A DNA stretch of 64,000 nt from Geminisphaera colitermitum TAV2 (lineage in GTDB: Bacteria; Verrucomicrobiota; Verrucomicrobiia; Opitutales; Opitutaceae). A program made the position numbers and the translations under genes. The first letter of the stretch is position 1; the number at the start of each line of letters is the position of its first letter. Below the pieces are notes generated by a model. It was not told the origin of the DNA and did not search any database. It was given only the letters and a program-made list of their open reading frames with translations. Location: contig NZ_ABEA03000188.1 of the NCBI RefSeq assembly GCF_000171235.2, positions 52,522-116,521 on the forward strand, in the 5' to 3' direction. Shown one piece after another: positions 6,775 through 15,071 of the stretch.

Positions 6775-8489
6775 ACTTCGCAAAGGGTGTTGTAGGGGGC
6801 GGATCGTTCCCAAATCGGCGGTCCGGGAGGCTCAAAACGCACAGGCACGTCATCCATGAACGTCATTTCTCGCGCTTCGCTCCCTGCTATTGTGTCTGTG
6901 TGAACTCTAATGGGGCCGCCCGCTGGCGCGGCGCCTTCCGAGTGCCACATCTCGACTGTTTCAGCCCACAGGTTGTAAACCAGCGGATGCGACATCACAC
7001 GCTGGCGGTCAAACGCGCCGGTCCAGCCCACCACAACGCGCGGCTCTTTCTTCGGCGTCGGGCCGGTCGAAGACGGACGCGCGCGCGCCAGAACATGCAA
7101 CACTGGGCCATCCTTTTTGCGCACGGGCTTGCCGTCTGCGATGCCCCAACCGGTTTTCGCGTCGATCCGGTCCATCGTCTCCACACGGCGAAGCTGAAAC
7201 GCCAGCGCCTCAGCCTCGCGCGCCTCGGCATCCTTCCTCGTGTGCGCGTTATGATCGTCAACAACGGTCCAAATGACGCCATCGTGAGTCTTCTTCCTCC
7301 GCAGCGTTTTTTGAGCGTCTTTCCGCGCGCGGATTTCGTCTCGAAGCGTTCCCAACGGGACAACCAACCGCTGATGTTCCAACTGGCCGCAAATCCGCAC
7401 CAATTGCTCGCCGGTGAGTTGCTCCATGTCATTCGGCTTGGTGACGTATTTGCAGACTTCGCGGGCGTCCCGAATGATCCCGCCTTCGTCCCAAATGTTT
7501 CCCCATTCCTTCCAAACCCACTTGAGCACTTCCTCCCATTTTTTCGGCGGGATGTAACCGACCAGCGAATGCACAACGCAATGGGTATGGACGTGAAAAA
7601 GGGGCTCGCCGTTTTCATCGAATTCGATGCGCCCGGCCTCCGAATCGGCCTTTTTCGCCAGCTTATCGTCAAATTCGAGGGTGCCAAACTCGTCAGACCG
7701 AAACACGATTTCGATCCCCCATTTCTCCCTTAATTTCTTGTTAAATTCGGAAATCCGCTTGTGCAAATCGCTCAACCGTTTGCTCAAACCGTCGATTCCA
7801 ACACGATTGCCGCTCGTAAACGTCCAAAAACGGCAAAATGGGTGGCATTGGATAAAATATTCGAGCGCGGCCAGTTTTTGCGCCCGGATTTGCGCCGCCA
7901 TGCAGGGGATGAAACACAGGCGGCGAAACGCGGGGATTTTCTCCATCGTCTGCGAATGGATATACCAAAAACACAATTGGTAATTGTCGTCCCGATACGC
8001 TTTGAAACCGGCGCATTCCATTTTATTGGCGATGGAGTGCGATTGCCGGTGCATTTCCTCCTTTGCCGCTTTCCGTTTCAGCCAAACGTCGAATTCGTCC
8101 CGTTTGCCCGTTTCGGCCATGCAATCGGCCAGATATTGGGCCTCCGCCCGTTTCACCCGCGCCAATTCCAAGGCTTTTTTGGGGTCATAAAGGGAGGCGA
8201 CGGGGGTTGAATCGTCTGCATCGGAAATATAACGAATTTTGCCGTTTTCCGCGTCGAAAACGAGATGCCAATCAGGGTCGGGTAATCGGCCTTCTATCTC
8301 TTTTCGCGTTGCCTCGTTTTTGACTGCTTTCGGGAAACGTCGCGTAGTCGATTTGAAAAACGACACTTCCAGTCGGGCCATTTCCGCCGCCTTTTTGGGG
8401 TCGAAACCGCTGTCTCGATATTGGCCGTAATGCTCCCAAAAAACGGCCTCGCATGAAGCAACAAAGGCTTGGTTGGCGGGTTCGCTCAT
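6771..8489 (-). CDS. Rolling-circle replication initiator, HUH endonuclease
   Basis: This encodes 572 aa. Motif I is FWTFTSGN (residues 221-228). The HUH motif is FHVHTHCVV, with H299 and H301 as likely metal ligands. A downstream YVTK (Y348, K351) supplies the single nucleophilic tyrosine. This is the arrangement of phage and plasmid Rep proteins that nick an origin and start rolling-circle replication. PM2 and ssDNA phages replicate this way. About 200 residues precede motif I, and about 200 basic residues follow. GGAGG precedes ATG 8487-8489, which overlaps the upstream stop as ATGA. The next gene begins inside its stop. Confidence 0.85.
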   Translation of the reverse strand: MSEPANQAFVASCEAVFWEHYGQYRDSGFDPKKAAEMARLEVSFFKSTTRRFPKAVKNEATRKEIEGRLPDPDWHLVFDAENGKIRYISDADDSTPVASLYDPKKALELARVKRAEAQYLADCMAETGKRDEFDVWLKRKAAKEEMHRQSHSIANKMECAGFKAYRDDNYQLCFWYIHSQTMEKIPAFRRLCFIPCMAAQIRAQKLAALEYFIQCHPFCRFWTFTSGNRVGIDGLSKRLSDLHKRISEFNKKLREKWGIEIVFRSDEFGTLEFDDKLAKKADSEAGRIEFDENGEPLFHVHTHCVVHSLVGYIPPKKWEEVLKWVWKEWGNIWDEGGIIRDAREVCKYVTKPNDMEQLTGEQLVRICGQLEHQRLVVPLGTLRDEIRARKDAQKTLRRKKTHDGVIWTVVDDHNAHTRKDAEAREAEALAFQLRRVETMDRIDAKTGWGIADGKPVRKKDGPVLHVLARARPSSTGPTPKKEPRVVVGWTGAFDRQRVMSHPLVYNLWAETVEMWHSEGAAPAGGPIRVHTDTIAGSEAREMTFMDDVPVRFEPPGPPIWERSAPYNTLCEV

Positions 8490-8695
8490 GCGTGGACCTC
8501 CAACGGTTCGAGACCGGCCAAACGGCGCACGTCATTGATGCGGTAATACCAAGGGGCAAAAGGGCGGACGGGGGAGAGTTTGCCCTTTTGCCGCCAGTGG
8601 CGCACCGTTTTGGCTGACACGTTCAGGACAAACGCCGTTTCCTTTTGCGTAAAATGGGCGGAAGTGAATGCCCGGATTTCCTCCTGCGTCGTCAT
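8486..8695 (-). CDS. Small helix-turn-helix protein, MerR/excisionase-like
   Basis: This encodes 69 aa. The segment HFTQKETAFVLNVSAKTVRHWRQKG (about residues 14-38) is a typical winged helix-turn-helix of the excisionase/MerR type, followed by a YRINDVRRL wing-like end. A ribosome site GGAGG lies upstream of ATG 8693-8695. The gene overlaps both neighbours by ATGA. It probably controls phage transcription or contributes to replication or excision. Confidence 0.75.
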   Translation of the reverse strand: MTTQEEIRAFTSAHFTQKETAFVLNVSAKTVRHWRQKGKLSPVRPFAPWYYRINDVRRLAGLEPLEVHA

Positions 8696-8952
8696 GCGAC
8701 GGCCTCCAATCCGCCCGCCAAGGCGTTAATTTCGGACTCCAGCCTGTGAGCTTTCTGCAAAAGCGTCAGAAGCTCGGTCTGCGGGCGTGTATGGGCTCCT
8801 GTGCCGATTTCCCGGCGCAAGGTAGCATGCTGTTTGCGCAGTTCCCAAAGCTGCAAACCGCGCCGGGTTTCGCTCGCGGTCAGTTTCCGTGCCAACCCAC
8901 TGGCAGGCGTGGACTTTTGCGCAAACGACGCGGGGGGATTCGCAATATTCAC
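8692..8952 (-). CDS. First gene of the prophage early operon, small helical protein
   Basis: This encodes 86 aa, starting at GTG 8950-8952 behind a strong AAGGAGG ribosome site. The protein is Lys/Arg/Leu/Glu-rich and looks helical (LQLWELRKQHATLRREI, then LLTLLQKAHRLESEINALAGG), so it may form a coiled coil. It is the promoter-proximal gene of a chain of ATGA-coupled genes leading to Rep. No family is recognised. Confidence 0.65.
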   Translation of the reverse strand: MNIANPPASFAQKSTPASGLARKLTASETRRGLQLWELRKQHATLRREIGTGAHTRPQTELLTLLQKAHRLESEINALAGGLEAVA

Positions 8953-9164
8953 GTCAAAAACCTCCTTTCACGAGGGAGAATGGCGCGGGTTTTGCTAAAA
9001 CGATAACCCGTTGATTTACAACACCTAGTAGAAGCAACGCACAATAGGCATTATGTCTAATCAAGGAATCTGCCGAAATTTGCCTCTTAACGCCTCTTAG
9101 CAAGACCGGGGTTGCGCTTTGATCGCAGCGGAGCACGGTTTCCGCCCATTCCTTTCTTTCCTTT
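8953..9164. other. Prophage-host junction interval
   Basis: This non-coding stretch contains the dif-like site (9034-9061), a short direct repeat GCCTCTTA at 9082-9089 and 9092-9099, and presumably the promoters of the early phage operon (leftward) and malQ (rightward). The longest frame here (leftward, 8954-9196) reads like non-coding sequence. Confidence 0.45.
9034..9061 (+). other. Candidate dif/attachment site for XerC-XerD
   Basis: The 28 bp divide into a left arm GCAACGCACAA, a 6-bp centre TAGGCA and a right arm TTATGTCTAAT. Against the E. coli dif arms (GGTGCGCATAA and TTATGTTAAAT) I count 7 of 11 matches on the left and 9 of 11 on the right, including the core TTATGT. It lies exactly between the first phage gene and host malQ, where an attachment site would be expected, and the visible phage encodes no integrase. 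This is an inference from sequence similarity and position. Confidence 0.5.
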
Positions 9165-10772
9165 ATGCGATCCTCTGCCGTGCCCTCCCCTGCCATTCAA
9201 ACTGAAGCCGATGCTCACAAGAGTGGCGCGGAACCGTTGTTTTCGTGGCTCACACAACGCATGGCGGGCGTTCTCATGCATCCAACCTCGCTGCCGGGTG
9301 AACAAGGCATCGGCGTGCTGGACCATTCGGTGGACGCCTGGCTGCGCTTTCTGCGCGACTCAGGGATTCGCTGCTGGCAGGTCTGTCCGCTCGGTCCCAC
9401 CGGCTACGGCGATTCGCCCTATCAGTGTTTCTCGGCATTCGCCGGCAATCCCTACCTGATCGACTTGCAGGCGCTCGTCGAAGCCGGACTGCTCGCCGAT
9501 GCCGATCTCGCGGAACTCCGGCGCCTGCCACGCGAACAAGTCGATTTCGGATGGCTCTACGTCACCAAATGGCCGGTGCTCTTCAAAGCCTTCGACGCCT
9601 TCAAGTCCGCGCCCGAACGCGCTCCTTACGGCGACTTCGCCGTCTTCCGCAAGCAACACGCCGCCTGGCTGGAACCGTTCGCGCTGTTCCTCGCAATCAA
9701 AGACCACTTTGAAGGCAAACCTTGGTGGACGTGGCTCGATGACGTGCGTTTTTTCTCCAAAGCACGCCATTCCAACCTCGCCAAAAAACTCGCGCGCCGC
9801 GCCGAGGCTCATGCGTTTTTCCAGTATTTGTTTTTCGGCCAGTGGGCCGCCGTGCGTCGCAAGGCACGCGAATACGGCGTGGAAATCATCGGCGACGCCC
9901 CGATTTTTGTCGCGCGTGACAGCGCGGACGTCTGGACGCATCCCGAGTTGTTCCAACTCGATCTCAACTCAGGCGAACTGATCGCGGTCGCGGGCGTGCC
10001 GCCGGACTATTTTTCGGCGGACGGCCAGTTGTGGGGCAATCCGCTCTATCACTGGGAGGCGCATCAGGCGGACGACTACGCTTGGTGGCGCGAACGCCTG
10101 CGCGCCAATTTTGCGCTTTGTGACATCGTCCGCATCGACCACTTCCGCGGCTTCGACACCTATTGGTCGATCCCGGCGACAGCCAAAACGGCGAAGACCG
10201 GCGAATGGAAACAAGGGCCCGGCCTGCATTTCTTCGAAGTGCTCCAACGCGAGATGCCCGACGCCCGTCTGATCGCCGAGGACTTGGGCGAACTGTTCCC
10301 GAGCGTTCTGGAACTGCGCAACGCGACCGGACTGCCCGGCATGACGATCCTGCAATTTGCCTTCGGCGGCGACGCCACCAACCTCTACCTGCCGCACAAC
10401 CTGCGGGCCAACAGCGTGGTGTACCCGGGAACCCATGACAACGATACGACTGTCGGCTGGTATGCCACGGCATCGGCCCACGAACAGGATTACATGCGGC
10501 GCTATTTCCGCGTCAGCGGTCAGGAGCCGGGATGGGATTTCGTGCGCGCTTCCTACGGGGCCGTGAGCAACCTGGCCGTCGTCCCCGTGCAGGATCTGCT
10601 CAATCTCGGTGCCACCGCGCGCTTCAACACCCCCGGCAAAGCCGCTGGCAACTGGCAGTGGCGCTACAGTCACGAGCAACTCATAGCGTTACACCGCCAG
10701 TCCGCCGCCTACTTGCGCGAACTGGCGACGCTTTATGGACGTCTGCCAGCGGAGCCCAAACCGGCGCGATAA
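9165..10772 (+). CDS. malQ: 4-alpha-glucanotransferase (amylomaltase)
   Basis: This encodes 535 aa, close to the usual 500-aa family length plus an N-terminal extension. The MalQ hallmarks are MHPTSLPGEQGIGVL, QVCPLGPTGYGDSPYQCFSAFAGNPYLIDL, the catalytic-core segments IIGDAPIFVARDSADVW and VRIDHFRGFDTYWSIP, LIAEDLG, and YPGTHDNDTTVGWY. The enzyme is a cytoplasmic GH77 protein that disproportionates maltodextrins and takes part in glycogen and maltose metabolism. It is the first host gene next to the prophage. A CCCTCCCCTGCC-type repeat at 9183-9195 encodes part of the extension, so the true start may be later. Confidence 0.93.
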   Translation: MRSSAVPSPAIQTEADAHKSGAEPLFSWLTQRMAGVLMHPTSLPGEQGIGVLDHSVDAWLRFLRDSGIRCWQVCPLGPTGYGDSPYQCFSAFAGNPYLIDLQALVEAGLLADADLAELRRLPREQVDFGWLYVTKWPVLFKAFDAFKSAPERAPYGDFAVFRKQHAAWLEPFALFLAIKDHFEGKPWWTWLDDVRFFSKARHSNLAKKLARRAEAHAFFQYLFFGQWAAVRRKAREYGVEIIGDAPIFVARDSADVWTHPELFQLDLNSGELIAVAGVPPDYFSADGQLWGNPLYHWEAHQADDYAWWRERLRANFALCDIVRIDHFRGFDTYWSIPATAKTAKTGEWKQGPGLHFFEVLQREMPDARLIAEDLGELFPSVLELRNATGLPGMTILQFAFGGDATNLYLPHNLRANSVVYPGTHDNDTTVGWYATASAHEQDYMRRYFRVSGQEPGWDFVRASYGAVSNLAVVPVQDLLNLGATARFNTPGKAAGNWQWRYSHEQLIALHRQSAAYLRELATLYGRLPAEPKPAR

Positions 10773-10779
10773 AATATAT

Positions 10780-10806
10780 CCCCCCCCCCTCCCCTGCCCT
10801 GCCCTG
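10780..10806. repeat. Poly-C plus TCCCCTGCCCTGCCC-type low-complexity repeat
   Basis: A run of 10 C follows the malQ stop and continues into repeated CCCTG units. Related CCCTCCCCTGCCCTGCC sequence recurs at 6727-6747, 9183-9195, 14601-14620, 30168-30187 and 58849-58861, several of these inside genes. Confidence 0.7.
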
Positions 10807-10837
10807 CGGCGTCAGGATTGTATTTGTTTTACAGATA

Positions 10838-11023
10838 CTAGAGCATTTACAATTGAGATGTAGCCGTCGTCTTTAACGGTAGGGAGGCCTCTCCGAGGCC
10901 TCCGAAACCACGCTCCATCTACCTATGAATTTCGCATTCTCATACCACGCACGGCGGAGGCCTCGGAGAGGCCTCCCTACCAGGTATCAAATGGCTACAG
11001 CCTAAATGAAACTGCTGCTCTAG
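10838..11023. mobile_element. MITE-like element, copy 1, with internal inverted-repeat core
   Basis: The element is 186 bp. The outer ends are CTAGAGCA (10838-10845) and TGCTCTAG (11016-11023), with further partial complementarity inward to a shared TGTAGCC. The sequence GATACTA flanks it at 10834-10840 and 11023-11029 and could be a target duplication. Inside lie two perfectly complementary 27-bp arms (10878-10904 and 10955-10981) that begin GGTAGGGAGGCCTC. A related copy lies at 22299-22472. It encodes no protein, so it would need a transposase supplied in trans. Confidence 0.7.
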
Positions 11024-11026
11024 ATA

Positions 11027-11869
11027 CTACGGGAGCCAGGGGAATTTGCGTGCGTCGGGTTTGCGTTTTTCCTGCTGCGCACTGTGAAACTCTTTCGCCT
11101 CCTCGCTCATGTAGTAGAGCAAGGTCGCGTTGCCCGCCAGTTCCTGGAGGCCGGCCTGACCGTCCACGTCGGCATTAAAGGCGCTCTTGAGACAGCGGAT
11201 TGCCAGCGGACTGTGACCAAGAATCTCGCGCGCCCACTTGACACCCTCGGCTTCCAGACCGGCAACCGGCACCACGGCGTTGACCATGCCCATCTCCAGC
11301 GCCTGTTGCGCGGTGTATTGACGGCACAAATACCAGATTTCCCGCGCCTTTTTCTGCCCGACAATGCGCGCCAGATAGCTTGAGCCGAAACCACCGTCGA
11401 AGCTGCCCATGCGCGGGCCGACCTGACCACAAATGGCGTTGTCCGCAGCGATGGTGAGGTCGCACACAAGGTGCAGCACATGGCCGCCGCCGATGGCGTA
11501 GCCGGCGACCAGCGCAATGACGACTTTGGGCATGGAGCGGATGAGCTTTTGCACGTCGAGGATGTTGAGACGCGGCACGCCGTCGCCGCCCACGTAACCC
11601 GCGTGACCGCGCACGCTCTGGTCGCCGCCCGCGCAGAAGGCGTATTTGCCATCCTTGTGTGGACCGGCGCCGGTCAGGAGCACCACGCCAATGGAGGTGT
11701 CCTCACGCGCGTCGATCAGGGCGTCGTGAAGCTCAAACGCCGTTTCGGGACGGAACGCATTGCGCTTCTCCGGGCGGTTGATGGTGATCTTCGCGATGCC
11801 ATCGATCTTGTGATACAGGATGTCTTTGTAGGACTTGGCGGATTTCCAGACAGGAAGGTTGTCGCTCAT
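11027..11869 (-). CDS. menB: 1,4-dihydroxy-2-naphthoyl-CoA synthase
   Basis: This encodes 280 aa from ATG 11867-11869. It is a crotonase-fold enzyme of menaquinone synthesis, closing the second ring of o-succinylbenzoyl-CoA. Diagnostic segments are [65 protein letters not shown] and the C-terminal [10 protein letters not shown] that MenB proteins share. A longer open frame adds 13 residues upstream. No other men gene is in the window, so the pathway is dispersed. It reads towards the MITE-like element, which may supply its transcript end. Confidence 0.95.
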   Translation of the reverse strand: MSDNLPVWKSAKSYKDILYHKIDGIAKITINRPEKRNAFRPETAFELHDALIDAREDTSIGVVLLTGAGPHKDGKYAFCAGGDQSVRGHAGYVGGDGVPRLNILDVQKLIRSMPKVVIALVAGYAIGGGHVLHLVCDLTIAADNAICGQVGPRMGSFDGGFGSSYLARIVGQKKAREIWYLCRQYTAQQALEMGMVNAVVPVAGLEAEGVKWAREILGHSPLAIRCLKSAFNADVDGQAGLQELAGNATLLYYMSEEAKEFHSAQQEKRKPDARKFPWLP

Positions 11870-11979
11870 GATAATAAGAAACCGACAAGCGTGCGTGTCG
11901 TCGGGCATGCGTCAACGTCATCGGCTTTTTTAAAGATTCGACTCGGCGCAGACAGGCCAAAGGATGCCACCCCCACAAC

Positions 11980-13920
11980 ATGAACAGCGACAGCGATTCG
12001 TCCGCCGATAGTAATCACGCAAACTCAGGCGCGGGTAGAAATGCTCTCAAACTCGGACTTTGTCTTGGCGCGCTGGGCGTCGTCTTTGGCGACATCGGCA
12101 CCAGTCCGCTTTACACGATGAAAGAGTGCATGGCCACGCTGCCGCAGGCGGACCGCGCGCAGGGCGTCTATGGCGTGCTCTCACTCATCTTCTGGGCGCT
12201 GATGCTTGTCGTGTGCGTCAAATACCTGTGGTTTGTAATGCGCGCGGACAATCGCGGCGAAGGTGGCATTTTCGCCCTGCTCGCACTCAGTCAGGTGCGC
12301 CACATCGATGCGGCCAAAGGACGCGCCATCGGTCCCTCGCTTCTCGTCATCCTCTTCGGCGCGGCGCTGCTCTACGGCGACAGCGTCATCACGCCGGCCA
12401 TCACGGTGCTCAGCGCCGTGGAGGGATTGAAGGGGGTAAGCAGCGTCTTCGCCGGACCGGACGCGGAGCATTATATCGTGTTCATCACGGCGGCGATCCT
12501 GGCTGTGTTGTTTTGGTTTCAAAAAAAAGGCTCCCAACTCATCGGATCGATTTTTGGACCGGTGATGCTGGTCTGGTTTGCGGTCATCGGACTGCTCGGC
12601 CTCTGGCATCTCAGGGATGCACCGCAAATCCTCGCGGCGCTCAATCCAGCGCACGGCGTGGCGCTTCTGATTTCGCATCCCGGCGGGGCCACGATGCTGC
12701 TCGGCTCGGTTGTTCTCGCCGTCACGGGAGCCGAGGCGTTGTATGCCGACATGGGGCATTTTGGCCGTCCGGCGATCTCGCGGGCGTGGTTTTACGTCGC
12801 GCTGCCGGGACTCGTTTTGAACTACTTCGGGCAGGGAGCCTATATCCTCAAACACCACGGCACGGCGGTGAACCCGTTCTTTGAACTCGTGCCCGAAGGA
12901 CTGCCGCGCGCCATCATGACAATCCTCTCGGCCTGCGCCGCCATCATCGCCAGCCAGGCCGTGATTTCAGGCGCGTATTCGTTAACGCGATCAGCCATCC
13001 AACTCGGCTACTTTCCCCGCCTCAAAGTCACCCACACCAACGCCGAGCAGGCGGGCCAGATCTACATCCCGCTCATCAACACGACGCTTGCCATCCTCTC
13101 CATTGGAGTGGTCTTCCTCTTCGGTTCCAGCGACCGGCTGGCGGCGGCCTACGGTATTGCCGTCACGGGTACGATGGTCGTCACCACCTACGCCTTTCTC
13201 CGCGTTGCGCACCGCCGTTGGCGCTGGCCCCTGTGGAAAACGCTCGGATTGTGCTCCGTGTTTTTCGCCATCGATATCGCGCTCTTTTATTCGACGCTTC
13301 ACAAGTTCCTCGACGGTGGCTGGCTGCCACTGGGGATCGCCTTTGCCGTGATCGCCATCATGCACACTTGGAAAATCGGGCGCAACGCCATCCACGACAT
13401 TGTTTATGGCAGCGCGACGATGGACCTCGAACTCTCGGATGTCGCCAAAAGCAAAAGCATCATTCGCGTTCCCGGCAGCGCTGTCTTCATGGTCGGCACG
13501 CCCAAGGGCACGCCGCTCGCCCTGCTCCACCACCTGAAAGCCAACAAGTGCCTGCAACAAACCGCGGTCCTCTTAACAATCCTCACCGAAGACGTTCCGC
13601 AGGTGAACGACGAGGAGCGCATGACGCTCGAACTGTTGGGCGAAGGCGTGTGGCGTGCGACTGGTCGCTACGGCTACATGGAGTCGCCCGACGTCGCCAA
13701 ACTCTGCGAACGCATCGCCTTCCAAGGCGTGCCGCTCAACCTCCAGGCGACGACGTTTTATTTCAATCGTGAGATGATCATCAGCGGCGGAAACACCCGG
13801 ATGTTCGAATGGCAAAAGAGCCTCTACGCCTTCCTTAGCCGCAATGCCCGTCCGGTGAAGGACTATTATCGCATCCTGCCCACGCAGATCATCGAAATCG
13901 GCCTGCCGGTGCAGTTGTAG
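11980..13920 (+). CDS. kup: Low-affinity potassium uptake protein
   Basis: This encodes 646 aa, typical for KUP/HAK/KT transporters. The N-terminal signature LGALGVVFGDIGTSPLYTMKE is followed by about 12 hydrophobic segments up to residue 440 (for example ALLYGDSVITPAITVLSAVEG and TGAEALYADMGHFGR). A soluble C-terminal domain of about 200 residues ends in YRILPTQIIEIG. It imports K+ across the inner membrane, probably with protons. It is divergent from menB and shares the 110-bp intergenic region with it. Confidence 0.95.
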   Translation: MNSDSDSSADSNHANSGAGRNALKLGLCLGALGVVFGDIGTSPLYTMKECMATLPQADRAQGVYGVLSLIFWALMLVVCVKYLWFVMRADNRGEGGIFALLALSQVRHIDAAKGRAIGPSLLVILFGAALLYGDSVITPAITVLSAVEGLKGVSSVFAGPDAEHYIVFITAAILAVLFWFQKKGSQLIGSIFGPVMLVWFAVIGLLGLWHLRDAPQILAALNPAHGVALLISHPGGATMLLGSVVLAVTGAEALYADMGHFGRPAISRAWFYVALPGLVLNYFGQGAYILKHHGTAVNPFFELVPEGLPRAIMTILSACAAIIASQAVISGAYSLTRSAIQLGYFPRLKVTHTNAEQAGQIYIPLINTTLAILSIGVVFLFGSSDRLAAAYGIAVTGTMVVTTYAFLRVAHRRWRWPLWKTLGLCSVFFAIDIALFYSTLHKFLDGGWLPLGIAFAVIAIMHTWKIGRNAIHDIVYGSATMDLELSDVAKSKSIIRVPGSAVFMVGTPKGTPLALLHHLKANKCLQQTAVLLTILTEDVPQVNDEERMTLELLGEGVWRATGRYGYMESPDVAKLCERIAFQGVPLNLQATTFYFNREMIISGGNTRMFEWQKSLYAFLSRNARPVKDYYRILPTQIIEIGLPVQL

Positions 13921-13952
13921 CGCTGCCGCCACTACATCACATATAATTGCGG

Positions 13953-15071
13953 CTACACCGCGCGCCTGCGGAACACCACGCCCGCCACCGTCAACGTCAT
14001 CGCGCCGATCACCAGCAACGGCCACGCCAGCTCCGCCACGTGCGACGGTGTGGCGTTTTTCAGATACACCGCTTTTACGACCTCCATGAAGTGGCGGATC
14101 GGATTGATCCACGAGAGATGCTGTAGAAACACCGGCATGTTTTCCACCGGCGCCGCGAATCCCGACAACATGATTGCCGGCATCATAAAACTGAACATCC
14201 CCAAAAACGCCTGCTGCTGCGTTGCGCACACCGACGAGATGAACAACCCCACCCCCGCCAGAGCCAGCGCGTAGAGCAGGATGCCCCCGTAGAGCATCAG
14301 CAAACTCCCCTGAAACGGCACATCGTAAAAAAACACCGCAGCCAGCAAAATCAGCGTCGCCTGAAAATTCGCCACGATCAGAGCCGGCGCAATCTTGCCC
14401 GCCATGATCATCTCCGGCGTGAACGGCGCCACCAGCAATTGGTCAAACGTTCCCTGCTCCCGTTCGCGCGCCACCGAGAGCGCCGTGACCACCAGCACAC
14501 CCACCGTCGTGATGATCGCGATCAAGCACGGCAGGATGAAATCCAGATAGTCGAGATTTGGGTTAAACCAATTGCGCACCACCACGCCGCCGCCGCTCGC
14601 TGCCCTCCCCTGCCCTGCTCCCTCGCCCGCCAGCCCCGCCACCACTTGCTGGATGTAGCTCACCGCGATTTGCCCGCTGTTGGAACGCCGCCCATCCACG
14701 ATCACCTGCAACTGCGCCGCGTCCCCACGCGCCACCTGACGGGAAAAATCCTGCGGAATGCGCACCGCCGCCAGCGCCTGCTGCTCCTCGATTGCACGGG
14801 TCAACTCAGCCTCGCTTCGCACCGCCACGATTTGGGAAAATGTCCGCCGCGCCGCGCCCAGTCGCTGCACCAATTCGACCGCCGCCGGCCCGCCATCCTG
14901 GTCGTGGATGGCCAGCGTCGCGTTCCGCACCTCCAGTGTCGCAGCCAGCGGAAACAACGCCAGTTGCACGATCACCGGCATCACCAGCAACATCCGGCCC
15001 TGCGGGTCTCCCAGCAGCGTTTGCATTTCCTTGCGAACCAGAACCAGGATGCGGCGTAAAATCATGATCAT
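13953..15071 (-). CDS. ABC-2 type exporter permease, second subunit
   Basis: This encodes 372 aa from ATG 15069-15071, which overlaps the stop of the preceding permease as ATGA. The ABC-2/YhhJ-like layout is one N-terminal helix, a large extracytoplasmic domain of about 150 residues, then five C-terminal helices starting with LDFILPCLIAIITTVGVLVV and containing AREREQGTFDQLLVAPF. The last part carries SWINPIRHFMEVVKAVYLKN, typical of the family. A Gly/Ala-rich loop (GEGAGQGRAASGGG) is encoded by the CCCTCCCCTGCCCTGC repeat at 14601-14620, which looks like an insertion. It forms the membrane part of the exporter with the next three genes. Confidence 0.9.
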   Translation of the reverse strand: MIMILRRILVLVRKEMQTLLGDPQGRMLLVMPVIVQLALFPLAATLEVRNATLAIHDQDGGPAAVELVQRLGAARRTFSQIVAVRSEAELTRAIEEQQALAAVRIPQDFSRQVARGDAAQLQVIVDGRRSNSGQIAVSYIQQVVAGLAGEGAGQGRAASGGGVVVRNWFNPNLDYLDFILPCLIAIITTVGVLVVTALSVAREREQGTFDQLLVAPFTPEMIMAGKIAPALIVANFQATLILLAAVFFYDVPFQGSLLMLYGGILLYALALAGVGLFISSVCATQQQAFLGMFSFMMPAIMLSGFAAPVENMPVFLQHLSWINPIRHFMEVVKAVYLKNATPSHVAELAWPLLVIGAMTLTVAGVVFRRRAV

